The notes under the pieces: generated by a model
What the model was told of the DNA's origin: nothing
Database searches by the model: none
Seen by the model: the letters and a program-made list of their open reading frames with translations, nothing else
Translations under genes and position numbers: made by a program
Assembly (NCBI GenBank): GCA_017305715.1
Contig: JAFKKG010000009.1
Location: 372,001 to 436,000, forward strand
Direction of reading: 5' to 3'
Length of the DNA: 64,000 nucleotides
Origin: Hyphomicrobiales bacterium
Lineage (GTDB): Bacteria > Pseudomonadota > Alphaproteobacteria > Rhizobiales > Xanthobacteraceae
Part shown: positions 40,532 through 48,636 of the stretch, in pieces
Numbering within the stretch: position 1 is the first letter of the stretch
How the letters are laid out: each line of letters opens with the position of its first letter

Positions 40532-41614
40532 TTGCCAGCCCAGGATTTCGGCCTCGCCGAACAGGAATTTGCCGAAGCCAGCCTTGACCCCTCGCGCTGG
40601 GTCCAGGCGCTCACCGCCGTGGCTTCCGCCACCGGGAGCTTTGGGGCCGTCCTGCTGCCCTTGGCGGGCAATACCTTGCCGAACGTTCCCTATACCGAAA
40701 ACTGCACCGGCCCGATGGAGGACTATTTCCGCGACGGATGGCACCTGCAGGACGGGCGCATGGCCACCGTCCCGACCCTGACGCAACACGGCGTCGCCGA
40801 CGATTTCGACGGCTACAGCGCCGACGAGATCGCCAGACATCCCTTCTACCAGGAATTCCTCGCCCCGCACCGCCTGCGCTGGTACGCCGGCATCAAGGTC
40901 GCCTGCGGCGACGATCTGTGGGCGGTCGCGCTGCAACGCACGATCGATCAGGGCCCGTTTTCGGCCGAGGAGAAAGACGGGCTGGCGCGCCTCTCAAGCC
41001 GGCTTTCGACGGGCGCTGCGATCGCCCGCGCGCTCAGCGCGTCGGCCGCGTCGGGCGCCCTGGAAGCCTTTGAAATGAGCGGCACCGCGGTGGTCCTGCT
41101 CAACCGCCATGGCAACGTGTTCAAGGCCAATGCGTCGGCCGAACGCCTGCTGGTCGATGATATCAGGATCGTCGAAGGACAACTCGTCGCCAGGGACACG
41201 CGCGCGACGATGGCCTTGAACCGCGCCATTCACCATTTGCTGTGGCGCCCGACCGGCGGACTGTCCGCACCGGTCGCATTGCCCCGCGCCTCGCGCCGGC
41301 CGCTGCTGGCCTACCCGGCAAGATTGACGGAGTCCACCGCCAATGCGCTGGCCGATTGCCAGGCGATGGTCATCCTGATCGATCCCGACAGCAAGACGCG
41401 AACGCCGGAGATGAACCTGCGAATGGCATTTCGGCTGACCGACGCGGAAGCGAAGCTGGCGACCCAACTGGCGCTCGGCGAGTCCCTGGAAAAAGTGGCC
41501 GATCAATTCGGCATCGCCAAGGAGACCGCGCGCAGCCAGCTCAAGGGCATCTTTGCCAAGATCGGCGTCCATCGGCAGGCCGAACTCGTCGCCGTGCTGG
41601 CCGGGCTGCTGTAA
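40532..41614 (+). CDS. LuxR-type helix-turn-helix regulator
   Basis: 360 residues if started at TTG 40532, which has GGGAGAAG four bases upstream; an in-frame ATG start at 40499 would add 11 residues. Residues 15-300 form a sensor region without a membrane segment (PAS/GAF-like, including MSGTAVVLLNRHGNVFKANASAERLL). The last 65 residues are the GerE DNA-binding motif (LTDAEAKLATQLALGESLEKVA, GIAKETARSQLKGIFAKIGV). The gene is 4 bp upstream of the next gene, so they are co-transcribed. The ligand is unknown. Confidence 0.85.
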   Translation: MPAQDFGLAEQEFAEASLDPSRWVQALTAVASATGSFGAVLLPLAGNTLPNVPYTENCTGPMEDYFRDGWHLQDGRMATVPTLTQHGVADDFDGYSADEIARHPFYQEFLAPHRLRWYAGIKVACGDDLWAVALQRTIDQGPFSAEEKDGLARLSSRLSTGAAIARALSASAASGALEAFEMSGTAVVLLNRHGNVFKANASAERLLVDDIRIVEGQLVARDTRATMALNRAIHHLLWRPTGGLSAPVALPRASRRPLLAYPARLTESTANALADCQAMVILIDPDSKTRTPEMNLRMAFRLTDAEAKLATQLALGESLEKVADQFGIAKETARSQLKGIFAKIGVHRQAELVAVLAGLL

Positions 41615-41618
41615 GCAC

Positions 41619-42530
41619 ATGCAAGTCGCGGTCATCGGCGCGGGCGCCGTCGGATGCTATTATGGCGGGCTGCTGCTCAGGGGCGGCCATGAGGTGACAT
41701 TCATCGGCCGGCAGCCGCATGTCGACGCCATCAATGCCCATGGCCTGCTGCTCGACCTCAAGACCTTCAAGGGCCGCCTGCCCGCCAGGGCCGCGACCGA
41801 CACCACGGGGCTCGCCTCGCCCGATCTGGTGCTGGTGTGCGTCAAGTCGGCCGATACCGAACAGGCCGGCCGGTCGCTGGCCGGACGCTTGCGGCCGGAA
41901 ACATCCGTGCTCAGCCTGCAGAACGGCGTCGACAATGCGCAGCGCCTCGCCGCCGTTACCGGCCACGCCGTGATCCCCGTCGTCGTCTATGTCGGCAGCG
42001 AGATGGCCGGACCCGGCCATATCAGACATCACGGCGGCGGCGACCTTTCGATCGGCGCCTCGGCTGGCAGCGAAACGCTGGCGCAGACGCTGCGCGCCGC
42101 CGGCATCGGCGTCACCATCGCTGACGACATTGAGGTCACGCTATGGAGCAAGCTGATCATCAATTGCGCCTTCAACGCGCTGTCGGCCGTGGCTGATATC
42201 TCCTACGGACCGATGCTGGAAGTCGAAGGCACCCGAAATGTCGTCGCTTCCGCCGTGCAGGAAGCTGTCACCGTGGCAGGCGCCTGCGGTGTCCGCATTC
42301 CCGATGACATCATCGCGCATATCATGAAGATCCCCGCCAACATGCCGAACCAGAAATCCTCCACCGCGCAGGATCTGGCGCGCGGCAAGCCGAGCGAGAT
42401 CGACTTCCTCAACGGCTATGTCGTGCGCAGGGGCGCCGAACTCGGCATCCCGACGCCGAGCAATCAAGCCCTGCAGGTGATGGTCAAGCTGGCACAGCGC
42501 AGCAAGGAATTGTCGGGGAACCGACAATAG
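41619..42530 (+). CDS. 2-dehydropantoate 2-reductase family protein (PanE-like)
   Basis: 303 residues. The N-terminal Rossmann motif GAGAVGCYYGGLLLRGGHEV near 7-26, followed by CVKSADTEQAG and LQNGVDN near 107, fits the ketopantoate reductase family. The C-terminal helical domain has WSKLIINCAFNALSA near 178-192 with the catalytic Lys, and KSSTAQDLARGKPSEIDFLNG near 246-266. It would reduce ketopantoate to pantoate with NADPH for coenzyme A, but many such paralogues act on other 2-oxo acids. It sits directly behind a LuxR-type regulator. Confidence 0.88.
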   Translation: MQVAVIGAGAVGCYYGGLLLRGGHEVTFIGRQPHVDAINAHGLLLDLKTFKGRLPARAATDTTGLASPDLVLVCVKSADTEQAGRSLAGRLRPETSVLSLQNGVDNAQRLAAVTGHAVIPVVVYVGSEMAGPGHIRHHGGGDLSIGASAGSETLAQTLRAAGIGVTIADDIEVTLWSKLIINCAFNALSAVADISYGPMLEVEGTRNVVASAVQEAVTVAGACGVRIPDDIIAHIMKIPANMPNQKSSTAQDLARGKPSEIDFLNGYVVRRGAELGIPTPSNQALQVMVKLAQRSKELSGNRQ

Positions 42531-42542
42531 CAGGCGTCAAGC

Positions 42543-42571
42543 GCCCGCATGAGCGAGCGTGTCATGCGGGC
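42543..42571 (+). terminator. Hairpin after the PanE-like gene
   Basis: GCCCGCATGA and TCATGCGGGC, perfect 10-bp arms with a 9-base loop, 13 bases past the stop. There is no T tract. Confidence 0.55.
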
Positions 42572-42753
42572 GAGCAGCCAATCCGGGCTTCGCGCGCGTG
42601 AAATCAACGTCCACGCCACGCCGGAAGGCGGGATTTCGCGCATCCGTACTACTACCGGGTACTCCCCCGAAAGCCCACCGGGCCTACAGAATCGTGGCAT
42701 GAAGCCTGCATGGATTTAACCAACCGGGTGCTTCTCTATTAAAGAAGGCCGCC

Positions 42754-42969
42754 ATGCTCGTTACTCTTGTCGCCGTTCTCTGCAACGGCCCGCTATGCCT
42801 CGAGAAAATCGTCACCAACAGTGAGCAATCAGGCATCACCATGACTGCGTGCATGGTCAATGCACAAATCGGCATCGCCGACTGGCTCGCCAAAGGTCCG
42901 TATCGGCAGTGGACACTGCAACGATACAAGTGCGTCGCGGGCAAATACGTTCCCAAAAACGAGGTATGA
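42754..42969 (+). CDS. Small conserved-looking protein, 71 residues
   Basis: The frame runs MLVTLVAVLCNGPLCLEKIV, TACMVNAQIGIADWLAKGPY, WTLQRYKCV, ending PKNEV. The short hydrophobic start resembles a weak signal and there are four Cys (two early, one middle, one late), which fits an exported disulphide protein. I recall similar unnamed proteins in Bradyrhizobium. A convincing ribosome site is not seen (AGAAGG lies 6 bases upstream of the ATG at best). Confidence 0.6.
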   Translation: MLVTLVAVLCNGPLCLEKIVTNSEQSGITMTACMVNAQIGIADWLAKGPYRQWTLQRYKCVAGKYVPKNEV

Positions 42970-43011
42970 GGGCTGCGCCAACCTCTTCGATGAGAGGTTC
43001 GCTCCTGTCGG

Positions 43012-43548
43012 CTACTGCACCACGTCCAGTTTGACGTTGGTGACACCCTTTCCGACCATTCCGAGCGCGTTTGCTGCGGAATAGGAGACGTCGACCACGC
43101 GCCCTTGAACAAAGGGGCCGCGGTCATTGACCCGCACCGTCACCGACTTGCCGCTGGCGACATCCGTCACGCGCAGCTTGGTGCCGAACGGCAAGGTCGG
43201 ATGCGCCGCGGTCATCTCCATCGTATTGAACTTCTCGCCGCTCGCGGTCTTGGTTCCCTCGGTGTAGAAGCTGGCCACACCATGCGAGGCGGTCTTGGCA
43301 TCGCCGGTATCTTTGCGCGACGCCAACCGAACATGCTTTCTTACGGCTGCCACGCGCCGCTTGATCGCCGGCGACGCCGTTCGATCGTTGTCCAGCGATG
43401 CCACCCGGCTGGCGCGCAGTTCGGATTTTTGGCTGACGACCGAGGACTGCGCACAGGCCGCAAGCGAAGCACCTGCAGCGACGACGGCGAGCAGCCGAAC
43501 AGCTTTTCGCGCACGCGTGGCCTGCACCAAAGACGCCTTTGAACACAT
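43012..43548 (-). CDS. rlpA: RlpA-like septal ring lytic transglycosylase, lipoprotein
   Basis: 178 residues from ATG 43546-43548. Residues 14-32 are a lipoprotein signal with lipobox LAAC (GASLAACAQ). The double-psi beta-barrel follows: HGVASFYTEGTKTASGEKFN near 88-107, AAHPTLPFGTKLRVTD near 112-127 and VRVNDRGPFVQGRVVDVSYSAA near 137-158, with the catalytic Asp in NDRGPF. It cleaves naked glycan strands in the outer wall. No SPOR domain is present, as is common in Rhizobiales. Confidence 0.9.
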   Translation of the reverse strand: MCSKASLVQATRARKAVRLLAVVAAGASLAACAQSSVVSQKSELRASRVASLDNDRTASPAIKRRVAAVRKHVRLASRKDTGDAKTASHGVASFYTEGTKTASGEKFNTMEMTAAHPTLPFGTKLRVTDVASGKSVTVRVNDRGPFVQGRVVDVSYSAANALGMVGKGVTNVKLDVVQ

Positions 43549-43721
43549 GCTGCAATCCCCAACCTGCGCCCCCGCCCAAGCCGAAAACCAACAGGCCAAG
43601 TTCCGAATCCAATCGGGGCGAAACGGCGGCCCGCCTGAGGCAAGCCACGGCCACAATTTTCATTTCGGTCCGGTGTGCTGATTTGGCCACAGCGCGAGGG
43701 GTGGAAGGGGGCGCGGGTTGA

Positions 43722-43798
43722 CAAAATCCGGCGTAATCCGCCGCTTAATCGACCAACCAGGAAGGCGAATTGCGCTTCGCTGATCCGCCCTGCCCGGT
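43722..43798. repeat. Dispersed repeat, GGCGGATTA type
   Basis: AAAATCCGGCGTAATCCGCCGCTTAATC is followed by AAGGCGAATTGCGCTTCGCTGATCCGCCCTGCC. Same family as 32936 and 36084. It separates rlpA from the cupin gene. Confidence 0.55.
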
Positions 43799-43799
43799 C

Positions 43800-44189
43800 T
43801 CACTTGCGCTCGTCAGCCGTGAAAAATTTCGTCCCGTCGAAAAAGCGGTTCGGGCGATTGAACACCGAGATGAAGGTCGCCCCGTTGGGTGCATGCGCGA
43901 CATGGATGTTGCCGCCGGGCCGCCACACGAAGTCACCGGCGCCGCAGCTGCCCTCGGCGTCTTCCAGCGAACCCTCGAGCATGAAAGTCTGCTCGAGCGC
44001 GGTGTGCTCGTGCAGCGGCACGATCGCGCCCGGCGCCATCTTGAACAGGATGGTCGAGCGGCCCTCGTCGTCCTTGTAGAGGATCTTCATCTGAATGCCG
44101 TCGAAATCCGTCGGCTGCCACGGCATGGATGATGCGGCGACGAAAGTCGAGCGAAGTTCGGGCGGGTTGACGGGCACAGGCTTGTTCAT
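43800..44189 (-). CDS. Cupin-domain protein (ChrR-like fold)
   Basis: 129 residues from ATG 44187-44189. A single cupin barrel: MAPGAIVPLHEHTALEQTFMLEG near 58-80 gives the motif-1 His-x-His plus Glu, and RPGGNIHVAHAPNGA near 94-108 gives motif 2. It resembles the anti-sigma ChrR cupin and acetylacetone-dioxygenase-like proteins; a zinc or iron site is likely. It is 28 bp downstream of the cyclase gene on the same strand, so the two probably share a transcript. Confidence 0.8.
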   Translation of the reverse strand: MNKPVPVNPPELRSTFVAASSMPWQPTDFDGIQMKILYKDDEGRSTILFKMAPGAIVPLHEHTALEQTFMLEGSLEDAEGSCGAGDFVWRPGGNIHVAHAPNGATFISVFNRPNRFFDGTKFFTADERK

Positions 44190-44217
44190 GGCTGCTTCTC
44201 CGTGTTGCCAATCGTGC

Positions 44218-45624
44218 TCAGGATATCTCGTAGACCGACATCTTGTCAGCAATGCCGCTCAGCGTCACGCTTCTGGGCGCCGGCGTCAGCCCCTTGGCCT
44301 CGAGCAGCGAGCGGGCCCTCGCGTTCTCTACCACGGATTCCGTCACCACGATCGAACGTGACGCCGCAAGCCCCTGGACGCGCGAGGCGATGTTCACCGT
44401 CTGGCCAAAATAGTCCTGCTGGGCATTGAGCGTGACCGCAAGGCACGATCCTTCGTGGATGCCCATCTTCAGGCTCAGGCTCTGATGCTGGCGCGCGGCG
44501 CCAAGATCACTCATGGCCTCGCGCATGCGGATCGCGGCGGCAATGGCGCGGTCCGGCGTCTCGAACGTCGCCATGACGGCATCGCCAATGGTTTTGACGA
44601 CCGCGCCCCGTTCGGAAGCGATGATCTCCTGCAGCAATCTGAAATGCTCGTTGACGAGATCGAAGGCGGTCAGGTCACCGACGCGCTCATAGAGTTCCGT
44701 GGAGCCCCTGAGATCGCTGAACAGGAACGTCAGGCTCAGGATCTTGAGGCGCTGGCCGATCGCAAGGGTGTCGGTCCGGTAGATATCGCGAAAGGTCTGG
44801 TTGGTGAGCAGGCGCGTCGCCGTGAGCACGGGCTTGCGTCGCGTCAGGATGGCGTCCAGCGCCGCATTCGCCACCCATACCGCCGGCAAGACGCGGCCGT
44901 CGGTGCGGTTTTCCAGCGTCAGCCGCAGCGGCCCGGGGCGCAGGGCGATGGAGTCGTGGGGAACCTGGACCTTGTTGAAGATCACGGACAGGTTCTGGCG
45001 CTCGCCGGCTTCCTCGCCCTTGACCTCGATGAACTGGGCCGCATGGGTCACGGGATCGAACACGATCACCGTGCCCTGCGGGATATGCAGGGATAGGATC
45101 GCCCTTTCGCTTGGCGGCAGGTCCACGATCTCGAGCGTGACCTCATCCAGCAGCTTCCCGGGATCGCCGGGAAGATCGATCGCCGAGCTCCAGAAGACCT
45201 GGCGATAATATTCGGCCGGCGACAATTCATCGGGCGTGTGCGCCGCGATTTTCCGCAGGCGCGGACTCACCGTGAAAGTCACCTCGACGAGGTCGTCAAG
45301 CCGCGTCTCATAACCCGCAGCACAGAACGCGCAATTATACTGCGCGCTATTGAGCGTCTTCAGGCTCTTGTTGGCGGAAAGCACCCCGGCGCAGCTCGGG
45401 CACATCACGTTCCATGTCATCTCGAACATGCCGAGCCCGACCGCATGCAGGAGCGTCGCGATGACCCGCTCCTCGTCGAGGCCTTCCCGGGTCGCCAGTT
45501 CAAGGGCATTGATCTTGTTCAAGCCATGGTCCGGGGCCTCCCGCACCATGCGCTCGAGCATGTCCGCAACATTCCCGTCGGCCGAAAGGCGCAGGGCCGC
45601 AAACAAGGTCTCGGTTTCGCTCAT
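44218..45624 (-). CDS. DUF5939 protein with class III adenylate/guanylate cyclase domain
   Basis: 468 residues. The N-terminal 280 residues fit DUF5939: an early helical part, then a zinc-ribbon-like pair CPSC near 73 and CAFC near 97. The C-terminal class III cyclase domain has the metal Asp in FSDLRGSTELYERVGD near 301, VKTIGDAVMATF near 343, and GIHEG with LAVTLNAQQDYFGQTVNIASR near 390-415. It makes cAMP or cGMP in the cytosol, with the N-terminus presumably sensing a ligand. The nearby CRP-like sites make a cyclic-nucleotide link tempting but unproved. Confidence 0.86.
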   Translation of the reverse strand: MSETETLFAALRLSADGNVADMLERMVREAPDHGLNKINALELATREGLDEERVIATLLHAVGLGMFEMTWNVMCPSCAGVLSANKSLKTLNSAQYNCAFCAAGYETRLDDLVEVTFTVSPRLRKIAAHTPDELSPAEYYRQVFWSSAIDLPGDPGKLLDEVTLEIVDLPPSERAILSLHIPQGTVIVFDPVTHAAQFIEVKGEEAGERQNLSVIFNKVQVPHDSIALRPGPLRLTLENRTDGRVLPAVWVANAALDAILTRRKPVLTATRLLTNQTFRDIYRTDTLAIGQRLKILSLTFLFSDLRGSTELYERVGDLTAFDLVNEHFRLLQEIIASERGAVVKTIGDAVMATFETPDRAIAAAIRMREAMSDLGAARQHQSLSLKMGIHEGSCLAVTLNAQQDYFGQTVNIASRVQGLAASRSIVVTESVVENARARSLLEAKGLTPAPRSVTLSGIADKMSVYEIS

Positions 45625-45756
45625 GCGCCGATGCTACCTCAAACAAGGCAGCGGGAACACCCGCTGTGCGAGCCCTTGCCCCTGTCAAAAAATCGTCATG
45701 GCGCGCGAGGAACCGCCCTGCCGTAGCTGGAAGCGCGAAGGCGGAAGCGCCAGAAC

Positions 45757-45770
45757 ATGGTCCGCGTCAC
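45757..45770 (+). promoter_or_regulatory. Degenerate CRP-like site before the broken GG peptide gene
   Basis: ATGG-TCCGCG-TCAC then GGCTGAACCCGCGCTTCC. The downstream half is intact and the centre is 76 bp before ATG 45839. The following GCGCTTCC recurs after the site at 35770. Confidence 0.35.
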
Positions 45771-45838
45771 GGCTGAACCCGCGCTTCCGAACGAAACAAG
45801 CGCGAACCGATAATCCGCTCGCCACGCCGGAGAACACG

Positions 45839-46164
45839 ATGACGCGCGATCGCGAAGCAAGCGCGCAAGAGCCTCCTCCGAACAACTCGAACTCGTGGCG
45901 GGAGGATCCGTGATCCAGGAGATGATGGCAAACCTCAAGCTGATGGGCGAAATCCTCTCGAACGTCAGCAAGACGCGCTCCGAGATCAGCATGACGTTCG
46001 CGCGCCACGCGCGGGCGCAATTGATTTGCCGGCGGACGAATCAGAATCGCGCGCCAAGAGAAAAGGCCGGCGGGCGTTACGCCACCGGCCTTCTCTTGCA
46101 GCTGCCGGCCCAGGTCCGGTTCCGCCGCGATTCCATGACGGAAATCCTGGGTGAGCTTGGTTAA
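45839..46164 (+). pseudogene. Frameshifted double-glycine leader peptide gene (GG peptide 4)
   Basis: ATG 45839 has GGAG six bases upstream and reads MTRDREASAQE before stopping at codon 25. The other forward frame, open from 45814, reads SSEQLELVAGG and then SVIQEMMANLKLMGEILSNV, SKTRSEISMTFARHARAQ. Joining the two at about 45871 gives a normal leader peptide of the type at 33178. A one- or two-base change there would explain the break. The second frame runs on to 46164 through a terminator hairpin, so its original stop is also lost or the read-on is meaningless. A sequencing error is possible. Confidence 0.55.
46059..46096 (+). terminator. Rho-independent terminator
   Basis: AAGGCCGG (46063-46070) pairs with CCGGCCTT (46085-46092), and the loop holds an inner GGCG/CGCC stem. 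TCTCTT follows. It is positioned to end the transcript of the frameshifted peptide gene. Confidence 0.75.
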
Positions 46165-46185
46165 TCAAACGTTAACAGAATCGGA

Positions 46186-46199
46186 GTGATCTGAATCAC
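46186..46199 (+). promoter_or_regulatory. CRP-like palindrome before DUF6894 gene
   Basis: GTGATCTGAATCAC followed by GGATCGCC. Centre about 151 bp before ATG 46344. Differs from the 36491 site at only one or two spacer bases. Confidence 0.55.
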
Positions 46200-46343
46200 G
46201 GATCGCCAAGATTCGCTCCGTTAGTCTCAAGGTCACATTACGGCACATGCCCGTAATTCCCCGTCGGGAATCTACCGGAATATCCAGCGGAATCCGCCGC
46301 TGCTATTCCTGAAACACAGATTCGCTTTGTGAAGGAGACCAAC

Positions 46344-46577
46344 ATGACCCAGGTCTATTTCCACTGCTCCAACTCCCGCGAAGTCCGCGTCGATCAGTTC
46401 GGCGCGGTGGTGAGCAGCCTCGCCGAGGCGCGCGACCGCGCTGCCTGCGTGGTGCGATCGCTCATCATGGAACAAAGCACGGAAGACTGGCGCGACTGGG
46501 TCGTCCATGTCAGCGACGATTTCGATGAGGAGATCTTTGAAGTCTCCTTCTCATCCGTCCTCGGAAAGCCGAACTGA
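46344..46577 (+). CDS. DUF6894 small protein
   Basis: 77 residues from ATG 46344 with GAAGGAG 6 bases upstream. The pattern TQVYFHCSNSREVRVDQFGAVV, LAEARDRAACVVRSL, WRDWVVHVSDDFDEEIFEVSF is that of the DUF6894 family, very abundant in Bradyrhizobium. It has a beta-alpha-beta outline and no signal. Function unknown. A CRP-like palindrome lies upstream and a 48-residue basic gene follows after 7 bp. Confidence 0.78.
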   Translation: MTQVYFHCSNSREVRVDQFGAVVSSLAEARDRAACVVRSLIMEQSTEDWRDWVVHVSDDFDEEIFEVSFSSVLGKPN

Positions 46578-46584
46578 GGTTGTC

Positions 46585-46731
46585 ATGACCCGCCGCATCG
46601 ACCGCATCGTGATGGAATGGCGCCGTCTGATCGACCGGGTCTGCGATAGCTATCGCCCCGAGCGGCATTACATGCGCGGCCCGGGGCCGAAATGGCATGC
46701 CAAGCATCCCTCGGCAGGCCCGACGCTCTGA
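46585..46731 (+). CDS. Small basic protein, 48 residues
   Basis: MTRRIDRIVMEWRRLIDRVC, SYRPERHYMRGPGPKWHAKHPSAG. GAGGT lies 5 bases before the ATG and it starts 7 bp after the DUF6894 stop, so it is likely co-transcribed. It is strongly basic with a helical N-terminus. I recognise no family. Confidence 0.5.
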   Translation: MTRRIDRIVMEWRRLIDRVCDSYRPERHYMRGPGPKWHAKHPSAGPTL

Positions 46732-46735
46732 GGGT

Positions 46736-47329
46736 TCATTGATACGGCGGCGCCTGCTTCGCGCGCTGCGTTTTCGCCGCCTCCATCCACCAAGCCAGAT
46801 CATCGGCAAAACGCAGAAATGCGCGCGCCAGGGATTTGCCGCCCTCGCCGGTCGGCTTGCCGTCGGCATCGAGCGTTTGCGCGATCGGTCCGACCGATAT
46901 CTGGGACGAGATCACCACCATGCCCATTTCGGAAAGCGTGCCGTGCCACGCCAGCGCCGCGCGGGCGCCGGAGAAGCGTCCGGCCGAATAGCTGGCGATC
47001 GCGGCGGGCCGCCAGAACCACTCCTCCAGAAAATGGTCAGTGAGGTTCTTCAAGCCGGGCTGCATGCCCCAATTGTATTCGCCGGTGACGAACACGAACC
47101 CGTCAGCGCCGCGGATTTTTCCTGCCAGTTCTTCCAGCACCGCCGGGGCCTGGCCCTTCGGATGTTCCTTGTACATCCGGTCCAGCATCGGCAGCCCGAC
47201 CGCCTTGGCATCGATCAATTCGACGTCATTGCCGCGGCCGCGCAGGCCGTCGACGATGAACCGGGCGAGGCGGATGCCCATGCGGTCGGAGCGATAGGAG
47301 CCATAGAGAACGAGGATGCGATGTGCCAT
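46736..47329 (-). CDS. NADPH-dependent FMN reductase family protein
   Basis: 197 residues. Flavodoxin-like fold with the FMN phosphate loop LYGSYRSDRMGIRLARF near 8-24 and the family motif FVTGEYNWGMQPGLKNLTDHF near 80-100 (usual form EYN-x-S-x-PG-x-LKN). It is likely an NAD(P)H:quinone or chromate/azo-type reductase, cytosolic and dimeric. It converges with the small basic gene, only 4 bp between the stops. Confidence 0.88.
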   Translation of the reverse strand: MAHRILVLYGSYRSDRMGIRLARFIVDGLRGRGNDVELIDAKAVGLPMLDRMYKEHPKGQAPAVLEELAGKIRGADGFVFVTGEYNWGMQPGLKNLTDHFLEEWFWRPAAIASYSAGRFSGARAALAWHGTLSEMGMVVISSQISVGPIAQTLDADGKPTGEGGKSLARAFLRFADDLAWWMEAAKTQRAKQAPPYQ

Positions 47330-47376
47330 GCCGGCAGGCTAGCATGACCGCCGACGGTTTCGCTATCGCAGCGCCG

Positions 47377-47562
47377 TCAGCTCTGGTGCGGTCCCCGCAT
47401 GATCTTCATGGCGTCCTCGACATGGCGCCATTCGCTGGCTTCCTCGGCCTCGCCCTTGCGCTCGCAGGCGATGGCGTTCTGCGCCGCCTGGGCGATCGCC
47501 GCCGGCCCATGCTTCTCGAGCATCTGCCGCGCGATGGTGTGGATTTGCATCTGGGATGTCAT
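47377..47562 (-). CDS. Hypothetical helical protein, 61 residues
   Basis: ATG 47560-47562 follows AGGGAG by six bases. The sequence MTSQMQIHTIARQMLEKHG, AAIAQAAQNAIACERKGE, EWRHVEDAMKIMRG is fully helical and cytosolic. Similar short proteins are common and unnamed in Bradyrhizobium. It stands alone between the flavin reductase and the SDR. Confidence 0.65.
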   Translation of the reverse strand: MTSQMQIHTIARQMLEKHGPAAIAQAAQNAIACERKGEAEEASEWRHVEDAMKIMRGPHQS

Positions 47563-47683
47563 ATCGCACTCCCTGAGGTTGGACGCCGCAGGAGCCGGTT
47601 CCGGCATTGGCCTGCGGCCTGCCGTGAGAACCACCCAACCCGCCTGCGCGTTCCACCCGAGTGCCCCCGATCCTGGTTCCGCC

Positions 47684-48472
47684 TCAGATTTCTCCCAGCT
47701 CCGGCGGCTCGAACCAGTTGGTCAGCGACAGGCCGCCGTCGATCGTGATCGCCGCGCCCGTGACATAGGCCGACACCCGGTTCGACAGCACCGCCAGCGC
47801 CAGCGGCGCAAGGTCCTCCGCCTGGCCGAGGCGGCCGAGCGGGATGTGCTTTGCCAGCGAGGGATCGGCGACGAAGCCGCCGGCGGCAATGGCGCCGGGC
47901 ACCAGGGCGTTGACCCGGATGCCATAGCGGCCGAACGTCTTCGCCAGTTCCTTCACCAGCATCGCCATGCCGGCTTTGGCGGTCGAATAATGCGGCAGGT
48001 TGCGCGGCGTGCCGGCGTGCAGCGAGGTCAGCAGCAGAAACGAGCCGGGTTGCTTTGCGGCGATCAGCCCCTGCGCCAGTTTGCGCGCGAGGTGAAAGCC
48101 GCCTTCGAGATTGACCGCATGCATCTGCGCCCAGGTCTCCGTACTTACAGCCAAGGCGTGATCGGCCTCGCGCCGCGGCGGCGAGGCTGAGTGCACGAAA
48201 TGCGTCACCCGCCCGACGGCGGACTGCGCGTGCTTCAGCAGCTCTTCCCGCGCGGCGGCCTTGGCCAGATCGCCGACCCACGGCACGGCCAGTTCTGGCC
48301 GCGGCAAAACCTTGATCGCCGCAGCCACCCGCTCCTCGCTGATATCGGCGAATACCGTCCGCACGCCCTCACCGACCAGCGCCTGCGCGATAGCCCGGCC
48401 GATGCCGTTGCCTGCACCGGTCACCAGCGCCGCCTCGCGCGCGGGATCGAATGGATGGCTGAGCAGGCTCAT
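47684..48472 (-). CDS. Short-chain dehydrogenase/reductase
   Basis: 262 residues from ATG 48470-48472, with GGGAG 7 bases upstream. TGAGNGIG near 18-25, FADISEE after the second strand (Asp favours NAD+), Ser in LLTSLHAG, and YSTAK with Tyr/Lys. The NNAG region is replaced by VHSASPPRRE near 88, an unusual form. The end is VTGAAITIDGG. It is divergent from the acyl-CoA synthetase gene and may act in the same lipid or carboxylic-acid route, though this is inference. Confidence 0.87.
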   Translation of the reverse strand: MSLLSHPFDPAREAALVTGAGNGIGRAIAQALVGEGVRTVFADISEERVAAAIKVLPRPELAVPWVGDLAKAAAREELLKHAQSAVGRVTHFVHSASPPRREADHALAVSTETWAQMHAVNLEGGFHLARKLAQGLIAAKQPGSFLLLTSLHAGTPRNLPHYSTAKAGMAMLVKELAKTFGRYGIRVNALVPGAIAAGGFVADPSLAKHIPLGRLGQAEDLAPLALAVLSNRVSAYVTGAAITIDGGLSLTNWFEPPELGEI

Positions 48473-48636
48473 TGGCGTTCTCCCGGGCGGCGTGGACACC
48501 AAGCATAGGCGGCGCACGGGACTGCGCCAAATTTCTTTCGGAACCCGGCTGCAAAACACAAGCGCCGGATGCCATAGTCCGGTCTATTACCGCCAAGCCG
48601 CATCAAGACGGCAATAGTCGATACAGGAGGGGGAAA

